NCBI GenBank assembly: GCA_964017235.1
Contig: OZ024936.1
Span: forward strand, 57,277,028 to 57,341,027
DNA: 64,000 bases
Reading direction: 5' to 3'
Source of the DNA: Sabellastarte sp. h YS-2021
Lineage: Eukaryota > Annelida > Polychaeta > Sabellida > Sabellidae
Each line of letters starts with the position of its first letter. The stretch's first letter is position 1. This document shows positions 51,301 to 63,037 of this stretch, piece by piece. The translations under genes and the position numbers were made by a program. Under the pieces are notes generated by a model. It did not search any database. It had not been told where the DNA came from and saw only the letters and a program-made list of their open reading frames with translations.

Positions 51301-51924
51301 CTAACTTTAAACTAAATCTTAAGTTAATTGGTAAAAAACAAAAGCCTATCTGAACGCTGTCAGGTGTGTTGAAAATCCAAATGATACATTCAGCATCCCG
51401 ACTCACCTTTTTGAACACAGATCCCACAAACGACAAGCCATGGGTAGGTAAAATGAAGCTGGCTTGTCTGTTAATATAACTGCCTTGTTGGTTTCCCTTT
51501 ATGGCTTGTCCTGGTATGTTCTCTGTTTGTCCTGCTGAGATGTTACGCACCCTGTGACCAAAGACTCGGAGACCTCCCATCTTGACAAAAAGTGACCAAG
51601 TCAGGTTGGGGATGTTTACAACAGGCCCGTTTCCTTTCATAAAATGGTCTTCGGAAACTGAACCATAACTTTCAGACAATACAGTTAAGATGGGAAGTGT
51701 CTACGACAAGACGTAGACAGACATGACAGGATGGTTTCCAGGTGGATGGACCCAAGGTCGTGATCGAGAGTCATTGAGCATGGGAGAAATGTCAAACATG
51801 ATTGATATTTTACTGACCCACCATGATATGTCGGAAACTACAACCGATCCTAACCATCTCTGTAAATATTGCTCCCCACCCTAAAAAAATCCTTAGTTAC
51901 CAACACGATTGCTCCAGTGGAACA

Positions 51925-53302
51925 GTCCCATCACTAGCCAAAACATCATGAAAATTGAGGTTAAATTGAGCCTGAGATGGTGAATATTGAGGCTAAGAGG
52001 TTCCACTATGCTCTTGGAACTGTAACTGCTGTTTTTGTGAAGCTGAAAGATGACCCTGAGTTGTGATTGTGTGATGGTATGCGTCAGTGATATGGGCCCA
52101 ATAACTAATCTGAAGGACATGTGCTGCTCACCTCTGTCTAATCTCTCTTGTTTGTTTGCCTTGTCCGGTGCATCAAGCTTATGGAACAAGAACAATCTGA
52201 CTTGTTTGGTCAGTTCTGAATGATATGGTTTGACTGATGAAATGTACTTACAGGATCAGCAGGTGTTCCTGCTTGAATAAGGTATGTTATTATTCTTGAC
52301 TTTGCTGACTGGTGGGCCAGAAGTAGCTCCTTTCATTCGTCCAATCAAAGAGCACAGAAGGCATTGCCATGGTGTCTTATGCATATAATACAAATATTAT
52401 TTTAGGTTAATAGAAAATGCTTTTGTAAGGCCCTCAGTGGGCCATGCCGACCCATCCCACCTTTATATATATAAAAATCATATTTCAATCTTTCTGATAT
52501 CATTTGTTTTCAGTAATTTTCACACCACTTCAATCACAAAACGAGATTACAGCCTGTAACATGTCAAAGAACAAAGAAATACATATACATAGCCTCTGGG
52601 ACAAATATGTCACGCACGTCTTGAGATTTCCGTCACCAGGAAATCCGGTGTATTCTCTAATTGCAAAGATAAGTTTTCACTTAAATGGCTTTGTTTAACT
52701 TATACCAATAGTGCATTTGCCTGTGCTTATGATAATGGATATAAGCAAATATATTTGGAAAGTATATTGTTTGGTTTAATATATTTGGAGAGTGTAACAC
52801 TAAAGACACAACAAAAAAAAAAACAACAAAAAACCAAAAAAAACAAGAAACAATTCATTAACAACAAGAACAAACTAGACACATTTTTCTTTTAGGCATG
52901 TGTGTGGCACTTTATTAACATAGACACTGCTTCTATATACTTCAGTGTCAAAATAATACATAAGATGTACAAACTTTAACACATTTAACAAAGATCAAAA
53001 TGAAAACAAAGAGGTTTCACAAGTGGTATTTAAGTCACCGACAACCAGCATACCACATACTTGTAACACGCATACTTTGATCGTGTTTTTACATCATCAA
53101 AAAAGTGTTCACACTAACTGTTCTCCCATTTGCATATCTTGAAGGACAGATGGGTCAGATGACTTATATGTGACAGATAATCAATGGTAAATTTATGACC
53201 TTTCTTCTGAATGCAATTACAATGAAGTGAGATGTTACGTGTCTCATAAGGCTTTGCTCGCAACATGTTTCATTATCAAAGACATAGGTCGATGGCCATA
53301 AC
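51925..53302. other. Upstream flank of the sulfotransferase gene
   Basis: AT-rich. An A-rich run with (CAACAAAAAA)-like units is at about 52808-52855. No gene was recognised. The promoter and any 5' non-coding exon of the gene at 53303 should lie here. Confidence 0.3.
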
Positions 53303-56300
53303 GTGAAATATAATGTGAAGAACTATACTTTGCAGGCAAATATGGGGATACATACTTTTGTGAATTTGTTATGCTTTGTCATTTTTGTTGTTATTTGGTT
53401 TTACAGCTATGTAAATAAGCCTGGTTATTTGAGTAGCATTATGAGTAGTGGTATTGCTTTATCCAATATAGTGCAACATAATTCTGGTGTAAAGCAACAG
53501 CAGAAGAAAACAAGGCTGTATTTCTGCCACATAGCTAAAACTGGAGGAACTACACTGGAAAATGTAGTGGTCAACTTTGCCTTAGAACATCATCTGCATA
53601 TTGCATTATTTGAAGGTTTGTCATATGGTAAAATAAATTATTGTTAAACTATCTACAACATGTGACATTAATCAGCAAACAAACAGCCTTAATTTATTTA
53701 ACATTACGGAGTAGGATTTCTGTAAGAACTTCACTTCATTGATCTAATCTACTGTGCTCTCTGTGACCTTGTGGTCATGATGTTGACCTTCAGGTCAAAT
53801 GGTCTGGGGTTCAATCGGTTTGGGTCATGGAGATCGTACTCTTGTACAAGGTCATTTACAAATGTGTTTCCATCTTCCCCAGAGGGTACAAAATGGGTAC
53901 CAAGAGTAGAATGCGAGGTAAAAAACATGTAGTGAATCGGTTCCAGGGTCTAGAAATACTCTGAGTCACTTCATGCCAGAGAAATAGGTAATAAACACTG
54001 GCTACTTTGGCCACTAAGCATACCAAATGATTACATTTTGATGATCTGGTACATCAACCTGAAGTGGATAGGTTAGTAGTTGCTGTCTGGTGCCAGTAGG
54101 TTTTAAGTGCAGAATCTTGACCAAGTATTGCTTTTTTCCATCCCTATACAATGTGTTGAACACGTTGTTGAATCCACATCAATCAATCTTTTGCAGATAT
54201 AAAATGAAATTTGCTTGTTTTAAAGAATGGGCTCTAGGTTGAATGTTACTTGTTTCTGTATGAATGTACCTTCAGAACAATCCCAACAAAGGAAAAATTC
54301 AGAGGGATTCGACCGTTATTTAGAATTTGGGTTAGAAAGAACTCAAAATGCTGGGACTGGTCTTTGAAAACATGAACCAATGTCAGAATTTGAGTTCTGT
54401 TTGGGAAACAACTGGAAATAACAGCAAGACAATATGGTGGTAGATATAAAGAAAATAAAGTGTTGAAACCCTGATACACTATAATAGATCTAGTTACCTA
54501 GAGAAGCACCTGGAGATCACATAGCTCCACAAAGTAGCTGGTTTCTACCCCCATTTTTTCGTGTTCTAGACCAAAACATCCAAAATTTTCTCATGATCCA
54601 GATCAAACATAGGTATAACATAAACACTATCGTGGGTCAGACTAGTAGTTTTTGCCAAACAATCTCACCATTAATTGTGAATGTACTTACACATATACTG
54701 AAAATGGCCCTACAGTGCAATGATAAAAGATTCTTTTAAAATTCCTGAATATAGACGATGATCTTGATCACCACCAAATTCATCTGTTCCTTGTGACATT
54801 GTCAATATGCCCCCAAATCTCTTCATAATCAATCTGTAACGTATTGAGTTATTCTGCAAACAGACAAACAAACTAACCATTTCAGAAGCACACCTTTCTT
54901 AGTGGAAAAGTTGGGATTTTACGTCCCGTTCAACAACCATTGTTATATTGGCACATTGCCGATGTGAGTGAAACCCACGCAAAGATGACTGCCTTTGATC
55001 AGATGCCAAACTAGCTAACCAGTAGGCAACTGAGGACCTCTTCCTTGGTGGAAGCAAAATAAAATTTTACTTGGTGTTTGCTATATCCTGACTGTTTCGT
55101 ATTTACCTTTTTAAATGTTTCTTTACAGTACAGGTGAAGTCGTCAAATCTCAAGGACTTTGAAAACACTGGATGAGTATTTATTAATGTTCAGAACACTT
55201 GCCCCACTTCAGTATAATGCCGAAAGCAACAGTAAGCCCCAATCAATATCATCCATTTCAGTCACTATTACAAATATCATGTCATATTTTTTCATTTACA
55301 TGTGGAGTTTCGCGGGGACCTAGTGGATTAGCAGGTTTGGCACTTAATTACAGGCTCTCATATCTGTGTGGGTTCCACGCCCACAAGTGACAAGGTTGAG
55401 GATTTATGCCAACATAACCTGGTTGCTGATGAACATCAACCCCAACTTTGACTTCATAAATGGATTTATATGAATTTTAATTTAAGATTGGTTTTGTTGT
55501 TTTATCACCTGTTGTGATTAATCTTGTTGGACTATATATGAATTGGTAGATATTATGAGAAATAATATTAATGTGTCAGTATTATTTCAAATGAACATCA
55601 CAAATGACTCTTTTGTGAAGATAAACCAAAAATCTAATGACAGCCTGCATATTCTTGATTTATTGTCATTGAATGTGTAAGCAGCATGAATCTCTTATTC
55701 AGGGCATCATTACTCTCACCTCACAAAGGGGAGGGACCAAGGTATTATTATTCGGGTATGTTTGCTTGTTTGTCTTTCTGTCTAGGCACTTAAAATCTAT
55801 TCATGTGATTGGCCACATTCACAGGCACTACATATTCCTTTTGCAGATGTATTTGACTTCAACTACCAACTTTGCTATGTCAGCTCTGGCCGTAAATCAT
55901 ATGTAAGTTTTATTCATCAATTATAAATTTTTAACTTAATATCAACAGGAAGACCTTATGCATTCCCTTGGCCCAGTGGAGATTTGGAGGCAAGGCTGTC
56001 CAAATCTACAAACCTGTCTGAAAAACTGGATGTGATGTATCAGCACACAGTGTTCAACAAGAGTGCATTATACAGAGTCATGCATGGGGACAGTTTGAGG
56101 ATATCACTACTCAGACATCCAATGGCACAGCTCAAGTCTTGGTTCAACTTTGCTGGTAAGATACCTTAGATTTGCATAACCTATGCATTATAAAATATTC
56201 ATTTTTAAACCTCTGTAAATACACCTTTTATTTTTAAACAAACACTGAATATGCATTTGAAGGTTAATCTTTATATTATACATAATACCCATGTCCCATT

Positions 56301-58713
56301 GGGGAGCATTAGTGGTAAATGACCATACAAACTGCTCTTTGCAGCCAATTGCTGAGATATTCACGTCACAATTTTTCTGCTAATCTGGCCAGGAAAATGA
56401 AATGTTCAGGATTGACTACAGATGGATATCTTCCTGGAATATCTTACTTGATAGAACAAGTCATGTTACCCCCTATCATCAAAAACGACACTGGCTCCAC
56501 ATTTCATCTTGTTTTAATATAATCTCATTACATCCATGGCTGTTAAACTCTCCAAACCTACATACCAATCATCCTTGATCAAAACCAGTAGCCTCACTTG
56601 TGGAAATCGGTAATGGAACAACTCCCACAATCAGTCCGATCACATCACACATTAACAAATTTTCCAAAGCCAGTTAAAAACCCACTTGTTTAGACTGGTG
56701 TGTCCTCCACCATGGTATATCTCCCCCGGTGGGTTGTAATTTGGATGCTGACCTTGGACTTACCCTTTTTGACAGCAAATGCATTAGAGGATGTTTTATT
56801 AATTTTGCGCTATATAAATGTTTCTATTCTATTCCATCTTACTTATCGCCAATCTTTTGGTTGTTCATTTTAACTCATGACTTCAAAAACCCACAACAGC
56901 AATTGACTCAATGCCGAGAGTGACGAGGTGTATTGATGAAATGACAGACCATAAGACAGTCCACATGGGACAAAAGACTGGACTTTTGTGCTTTCCGTAA
57001 GGTCGTCTTGAACTGAAATATTTTACTGAATTGTGGACAAGGTTGCCACTTACAGAAATTGCAAATACCCGCGTTTGTTCCTTATTCTGACCTTTTCTTT
57101 CATCTTCAGTAAACGGTTTCGAAAATAAATTGTTCTCTCCATTCTAACTTAATTGCCAGGCAAACTGCCAATAATTATTAACAGCAGCATTACCAGAATA
57201 ATGATCTCTCACAATAGGAAAATGCCAGAAGTATATCAAAGATATTTGAAAAGTGCAAGTTACGCAACTCACGGATCAAACAACTGGGAACAAAGTGGTA
57301 TACATCCTGGCCATATTGTCATATAAATAGGACTTCTCAGCTTTAGAACCGAACTTTTGAAATGGCAGAATGTAAAGGCAGTCAGGTGGGTCGCCAACTG
57401 AGTCACCAAAGTATCAAACATGTTTGATATTTCTGTGATCCACCATCACGATCAATCGTATAACCCCCCTGAAAATGGATGGTTGCCGCTTCAATGCCCC
57501 CAAAACTTTAAAAGACAATAAGGAATTGCATTTTGACATTTCTGTGATACACCATCACGACCAATCGTATAACCCCCCCAGCCCCCCTCAGAATAGATGG
57601 TGGCCGCTTCAGCGCCCCCCAAACTTTAAAAGACAATAAGGAATTGCATTTTCCTCTTTGTTTATTTAAGTACTCTAGAGAACCATGCAGATGTCTTATG
57701 TAAATGACTTATATGGTTGTAACTATTTATTTTTCTAAAATGCGAAAAAAACATAAAAACTACAATATCATCACCCTTATACTCATAATTTGTGCACTAT
57801 GTACATTAATTATTTTAACCAATTATTTCTTTCTTTGGCAAAACATACAGGTTTCCATAGAAATCTGGGGATTTACCACAATCCAAATCCAGTGGAAGAA
57901 TTCCTGAAAGATCCAGAAAAATGGGACAAGGTGATCCACATCAACGGTGGTAAGGCCTCAATGACAAAGAACTTTATGGCTTCATATTTTGGACTGCATA
58001 CCACATTCAATGCCACAGAATGCAGCCATACAAACAATATATCCTCCTGTTTGATAAGTGTGATAGAAGACAATTTTAATCTCATATTGATCAATGAGTA
58101 CTATGATGAATCCTTGCTGATGCTCCAGGATCTTCTTGGATGGGGTATAGAAGATATACTCTACCTGCAGCTGAGAAAAGCTAATTATGTCAACAAATAC
58201 AGAGCTACCAATGATGTTTTCATCCAAAAACACAAGACATGGAGTCCTATAGACTATAACATATATCACCACTTCAGAGCTAAACTCCAAGATAAACTGA
58301 AGAACTTAGGGGAACCTTTTTATGCAAGAACAAAGATATTTAAAAATGCTTTGTACCAGTTCAGGGCATTCTGTGTGGATATCATCAAATTACTATGGAA
58401 TTACAAACATAACTTTGTGGACAAAGAGTTCATTCTGAAGCACTTGCGTAGAAGTTTCATTTATCAAGAAATTCAAAAGGGCTATGTGAAAACTAGTAAT
58501 GTGACTGCATCAAGGTGTCTTACCTTAGCTCTGGACCCTGTTATTGTGACAAAGATTATTAAGGTGCATTATAATGGGACATTATGCACTGGTGCAGATA
58601 AAATGTTCTGTTCGGGGACATTGTTATCAGGGTTTCTCCCTCTAGAATTATTCAGTGCTAATAGTCCTTACAAATGGCCGTTGCTCTTTGGAAATTTTGT
58701 AGATCATAAATGA
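53303..58713 (+). CDS. GAL3ST: Galactose-3-O-sulfotransferase-like enzyme (3 exons)
   Basis: Golgi type II membrane enzyme expected to transfer sulfate from PAPS to the 3-OH of galactose on glycolipids or glycans. Exons 53303-53615, 55949-56155 and 57851-58713 (313, 207 and 863 nt, all phase 1 junctions) give 460 residues and TGA. Residues about 17-37 form the signal anchor (FVNLLCFVIFVVIWFYSYV). HIAKTGGTT at about 76-84 is the 5'-phosphosulfate loop, and LLRHPMAQLKSWFNF at about 158-172 is the 3'-phosphate motif, both in the order of the Gal3ST family. Exon 3 adds NEYYDESLLMLQDLLGW and YQFRAFCVDIIKLLWNYKHN, also typical. The second ATG (codon 14) lies just before the anchor and is an alternative start. 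Intron 1 holds SINEs, and intron 2 a LINE fragment and a tandem duplication. The exact member (GAL3ST1-4) cannot be told by eye. Confidence 0.88.
53760..53985 (+). repeat. tRNA-derived SINE, third type, in sulfotransferase intron 1
   Basis: The A-box-like TGTGACCTTGTGGTCATGAT and the B box TGGGGTTCAATCGG are correctly spaced. The body (GGGTACAAAATGGGTACCAA, AATACTCTGAGTCACTTCA) differs from families A and B. Confidence 0.5.
54905..55045 (-). repeat. SINE family B (reverse), sulfotransferase intron 1
   Basis: AAAAGTTGGGATTTTACGTC, then GTTCAACAACC, then GTGAGTGAAACCCACGC (reverse B box), then GCCAAACTAGCTAACCAGTA (head). This is the inverted order of family B. Confidence 0.6.
55310..55456 (+). 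repeat. SINE family B, sulfotransferase intron 1
   Basis: GGGGACCTAGTGGATTAGCA, then CAGGCTCTCATATCTGTGTG with GGGTTCCACGCCCACAAGTG (B box), then AACATAACCTGGTTGCTGAT and CAACCCCAACTTTGACTTC. In opposite orientation to the copy 270 bp upstream. Confidence 0.65.
56330..56840 (+). mobile_element. LINE 3' fragment (CR1/L2/Rex-like), sulfotransferase intron 2
   Basis: Near 56610-56705 a broken frame reads FQSQLKTHLFRLVCPP, the usual end of this LINE class's ORF2. The terminus TTTTGCGCTATATAAATGTT with a TTCTATTC tail is at about 56805-56835. It is related to, but not the same subfamily as, the GATTAAGCGCTATAAA elements. Confidence 0.6.
57430..57652 (+). repeat. 110-bp tandem duplication, sulfotransferase intron 2
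   Basis: Two copies (57430-57538 and 57539-57652) starting TTTCTGTGATCCACCATCAC and ending AGACAATAAGGAATTGCATT, with a C-rich expansion in the second. The palindrome ATCAAACATGTTTGAT sits at 57413-57428, immediately before the first copy. It ends 198 bp before exon 3. Confidence 0.8.
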
Positions 58714-59643
58714 AACAAGTATAATGTTGAAATATTATTAAGCATCCTAAAAGTTTGTCAAAGGCGGAATAATAATTATGCCTCTGTACAATTGTGAAAT
58801 GACAAATCACTTCAATGTAGAAAAGGTGTTGCTACAGAAACAAAGAGAAGTGACAAAGACTTACATATGAAATTAACCCTCCTCTTGATTATTGTGCAGA
58901 GAAAATAGTATGAATAATGTGTAGCCAAATAATATATTATTATTGGGTGAAATGTTGTTTTATATCCTTCTGGCAGCTTGGTATGGCTAGGATGCCTTCC
59001 TACCAGGCCATTCATCCCCAAGCCTTTCTGTGAATTTGATGATTTCGGGATTTAGTAGGGATTGCTGTTGACTTTTGTTGCGCCCTGCCCCCCCCCCCCC
59101 CCCCCACCCCCACCCCCCGTTGTCTGTGTGACAATTGGTGGGGTTAAAAACATGTTCAATGTCTATTTCTTTTCTAAAAATACAAGTAACAAAAGTAAAA
59201 CAGAATGTTTTTTGTAACAAGCTGAAGCTAGATGTTTACAACTGTTGCCAAAGTCATTCTGACACAAGACCTAAATATCTGATTTCTGATAAATTTTCAT
59301 CTGGATATCTTATTGTTTGATCTCTACCTGTGTCTCATTCTCTTCTTCCCTGTCTGTCTTCCAGAGTCTTGATAATTTGTACTGCTTCTTTAGCATATTT
59401 AATTTGAATGCCAGAGTTGAGACACAGTCATTAAAGTTCCTGAATGTCGTGGTCACACCACCTAAGTGTAATCAAAAGATGTTCCTTGTTACGTCCCCAC
59501 TAAATTTTCAAATAAGTTGTGTCATATGACTTAGAACCTATGAAATTATCTCTGGTTTCCTGTGAATCATAGTTGCCTACATTGGATTGACGTCAACACT
59601 ACATAATTTCATGACTATGCAACTTACTGAAACTAATGCCCCT
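58714..59643. other. 3' flank of the sulfotransferase gene
   Basis: Expected to hold the 3' UTR. No canonical AATAAA was found close to the stop. A C-run lies at 59087-59118. No other gene was recognised. Confidence 0.35.
59087..59118 (+). repeat. Poly-C tract (G-quadruplex potential on the minus strand)
   Basis: About 30 bases almost entirely C, broken only by two A residues near its 3' end. The complementary strand therefore has G-runs separated by single T bases. Confidence 0.85.
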
Positions 59644-60198
59644 GTTCCACCAAAGGACTAAGCCCCGATCCTGTCTGGGACCCTTAATCGTGGACAGTCG
59701 CTGAAAAAAAAGGTAAAATGGGCGGGAATACTGAATCGGTATTGAAGCCTGGGATTAAGGTCAGATCGGTCTCAGGAAGCCCCAGGAGGCCCCAGACAGT
59801 CCCCGACTTTTCTGGGACTAAGAACCGACTAAGCCAGTTTTCTGGTCGGTTTGAAGCACGATCTTGTCGTACACATACCGACTGGGTTTCAGGACGCCTC
59901 AGGCTAACCCCCGATTAAGTCCCGGCCTCCTCAGGCTTCCTGAGGCCTCCTCAGTCTTCCCCAGACCAATGTGGCCGATTCTTGTTTTGCAATGGGACTA
60001 AGGGTCACAGGAGGCCTGGGACTAAGGCACTAAGGGTCTGGGACTAAGGGTCGCAGGTGGCCTGGGACAGCATAGGGCTGTGTAAATTTGGTCTCACAGC
60101 CCCAACCAACAACTACCGACCCTTACAGAACGCCTGGGACTTTGAAACCGACTCCCAAAAACCCTTAATCGGGAGCCTTAGTCGTGTGGTGGAACACC
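59644..60198. mobile_element. Non-autonomous DNA transposon with TGTTCCACCA ends (copy 2)
   Basis: Same left end (TGTTCCACCAAAGGACTAAG, CCCCGATCCTGTCTGGGACC) and right end (TAGTCGTGTGGTGGAACA) as 7349-7860. It has many CTGGGACTAAG and CCTCAGG short repeats. It lacks the ATCAAACATGTTTGAT palindrome of copy 1 and has extra repeats in the right arm. Open frames inside are not credible. Confidence 0.75.
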
Positions 60199-60864
60199 CA
60201 CATATCGCAACTCTTGTAATATTAGACAAGACTGGCAATTACAGATGTGTTAGAGCTATACCAAACACAAGAACCTCATTAAAGATAACACAACACCAGA
60301 AGAAGGAGACTTGTAATGCTAACACTGGATCTTACAAACACAATACAAATGACTGGACGAATATTGCTGTCTATCCTGATTTGTATAATTTGCATGTGTT
60401 CTTTTGAACCATTTTATATCAACATAACAGAACAGCCATATTCTTCACATCCTTAACATACATTTTAAACTTCAATTGATTGATCCATACCCCATATAAT
60501 TAAACAGTAAGTTTTCCTTCTAGTATTCTACAAATATTGTACACAACATTTTCTTACAACCTTGACAATAGCTGCACGTGATACTCGTTCAGAAAAAGTC
60601 TGTACTAAAGTCTAACAACAAAGTTATATGTAAAACACTGTTTAACGACTGCATACTTAGGAGGGTAGTCCGTACTTAAATACTATTGATTTTATCCACG
60701 TAATTAGATTTGTGTGGTGAAAACTAAGAAGACATTATGAATACTTTATAGCCCTTCAAATTAGCAACAGTGAGAAAACACGGCTTTTCGTGTAGTCATA
60801 CTTTTAGGGAAATGAAACAGTGATTGTTAAATGGTTTCACAAGCCTGATACCTTTTGACATCTG
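60199..60864. other. No gene recognised
   Basis: AT-rich spacer with no repeat or motif-bearing frame seen. Confidence 0.3.
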
Positions 60865-61441
60865 GGGCCGATTTCACTAAAGGACTTAAACTAAGTCCCT
60901 TTATTGGCTAAGTCAGGGACTTAAATCTAAGACTTTGGTCTTAGCTCCAAAAATGGATTTCACAAAGGTGACTTAGCTAAGTCCAAGCTTATCAAATAAC
61001 CACAGTGGTTTTCTGTCTCATGTGACCTATTGTATCTATTCAAAATATAATATTGGTGCCATATATCCTTCATTTGATGTATTTTATCAAAGGATAAGTG
61101 TTGTTCTGAAATGGAAAACCTTGTTGCCACATATAAACTTCCAAAAGACTACTTTAGTGAGGTGTTCTGTGTAATTATACTTTCTTTACAGCCATTTCAA
61201 ATTTTGAAGTGGAGAAAAGTTTATGGCGGCCATATTTAAGTCCTCTTTACAAAATTTAAGCCCACTACTAACCGGACTTAAATCTAAGTCCACTGACTTA
61301 GCAAATCCATGGACTTAGCCCCTTTGTGAAATTTACCAAGTCTAAGCCCACTGACTTAGCACATTTTTGACAGAATTTAAGACCAAAGTCTTAAACTTAA
61401 GCCCAAAACCAGGCTTAAGTCCGTTCATGAAATCGGCCCCT
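60865..61441. mobile_element. Foldback MITE with ACTTAAG-rich arms
   Basis: The left end GGGGCCGATTTCACTAAAGG and right end CCGTTCATGAAATCGGCCCC are inverted repeats. Both arms consist of repeated GACTTAAATCTAAG / CTTAGCTAAGTCC-type units. The centre (about 61000-61230) is unrelated AT-rich sequence. It has no coding capacity. Confidence 0.7.
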
Positions 61442-61627
61442 GGAGTTTATATGCATCTTGTCTGTTGTTTATGTCACAATTTAGTGTCTCCTTGTAATAA
61501 TTTGGGATTGAAACAGGTCTCTGTAATATCATTACTGATTTAATTACTGGAAAAGTTAGATATGTGAAAGTACATATATTTACCAGCCTTGTAACAGAGG
61601 AGGTATTGAAAATGATTGTTTAATGGT

Positions 61628-61775
61628 TTGTTTATTTGGGGTTTTACGTCGCTTTCAACACTGTACAGGTCATATCACGACGGGTAGTTGGAAGAGCAGA
61701 GGAAACCAGTACATATAGTTCGTCAGGGTTCTGTACTGTAAACTGCCGACCAACGGCAAGCAACCACCAGCTGAT
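61628..61775 (-). repeat. tRNA-derived SINE, family A (reverse, head truncated)
   Basis: Well-preserved tail half: GGGGTTTTACGTCGCTTTCA, GGTCATATCACGACGGGTAG and GGTTCTGTACTGTAAACTGC, ending CAACGGCAAGCAACCACCAG. The tRNA-like head is missing. Confidence 0.7.
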
Positions 61776-63037
61776 TGTTTAATGGTATGCCCTTTATAAA
61801 AAGACTGTAGGGAAAATTTGTTTAACAGCTTTACATGACCTGCTGTAAAATTCAATGAAACGAATAGAAATATGATGGATTTCAATGAATCAATAAAAAA
61901 ATGTCAGAAAGGTTTGACAAAGTAATGATAGTTAAAATTAATTACAATTGTTGATAGTTTTAAATGTTGTGCCATTTATTGGCATGTAACAACTCATATT
62001 TAAATTTCGGTTGAAGACCTTGTCGTTAAAATGTCCCACAAATGCTCGTTTGGTGGTAGTGCAAGTTTAAAAGCAAACCACTCAGTATGGCCATTCAACC
62101 CTTTCACCCACCCCCCTGTGTGTACAATTTAGTCTAGCATAGGAACATTTCGTGGCAGATTTTTCAAACATGCTGAAAATGCTATCTGGAGTGTGGTGAA
62201 AGAGTCCTATCTCACTAAAACTCCTGACTTATGTATACTTAGGAAACCCAAGGGATACTACTAAAAATACAAAACACATTTGAGCTGTGAATGAGCCCTG
62301 ACAAGTTAAATATCTTCGGATATCTAGCTCATGTGGCCAGAACGGAATAGGTATATCATAAGTAAACCATATCTGTTTCTGACATGGGCATATGGTGGGT
62401 TTCTAATGCCTAGGTCACACCTCTACGTTTGACTGGTATGAATCTGCCACGAATTAAGACATGGCCCAAAGTATCTGTAAGTGAAGATGTCTAATGAAAT
62501 CGCCTGTATATGTTTCCCAAACGGACACATTTTTGGTGACCCCCTAAGATTGTTTTGAAAGGCTTGAAATAATTGTGGTTAAGAGATCCGTCCAAAATGG
62601 CTACAAAAGTGCAATGTCCTCTTACTACACTATTATGAAGATAATACTATGTTGGAGTTTGTAGTTGTAGCTATACGGATCAGTACTTTGCATAACATAT
62701 ACCAATGAAGTGAAACAAATCACAAACATATGACACACAAATCCTATCAGTAAGTAACAGGGTGGAGGTCTGATGCGGTAGTATTTGATGGCAATGATGT
62801 TTAAGTGCCAAAACAGATCTAAAGGCGAGGCAAAGTTGTACTACCCTTCTGACAAGGTTTTTACTCAAGAAAAACCATGTTTGAAGTTTTTATGATTGTT
62901 CTAATTTCTTCGATTAGCCAATCAGATTCGATTTTTAGAATGAGTGATATTAGGTTATACTTACTTTACCAATGAATTTTTTCCTCGTTTTGCCGCCACA
63001 GCTTTGTCATGTTAAACTATTAAATTTGACAATTTGT
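61776..63037. other. No gene recognised
   Basis: AT-rich spacer; short frames have no motifs. Confidence 0.3.

Larger units (their letters stand above)
47715..51924 (+). mobile_element. Harbinger-type DNA transposon remnant (about 4.2 kb)
   Basis: Contains a decayed HARBI1-like transposase on the plus strand and low-complexity frames on the minus strand. That matches the convergent two-gene layout of Harbinger elements. Left 48013-48200 and right 51430-51620 share inverted motifs (CATCCCCAAC, CCTGACTTGG, AGGACAAGCC) at the same distance from the proposed ends. The candidate ends are CCCCACCACCGATTGTG (left) and CACGATTGCTCCAGTGGAAC (right), imperfect inverted repeats. The 3-bp target duplication was not confirmed, so the boundaries are provisional. 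Confidence 0.5.

Noticed and set aside
57790-57850. N-terminal part of the long frame before sulfotransferase exon 3
   Set aside because: It precedes an acceptor (ACATACAG at 57843-57850) and is intronic. The real upstream coding exons are at 53303 and 55949.
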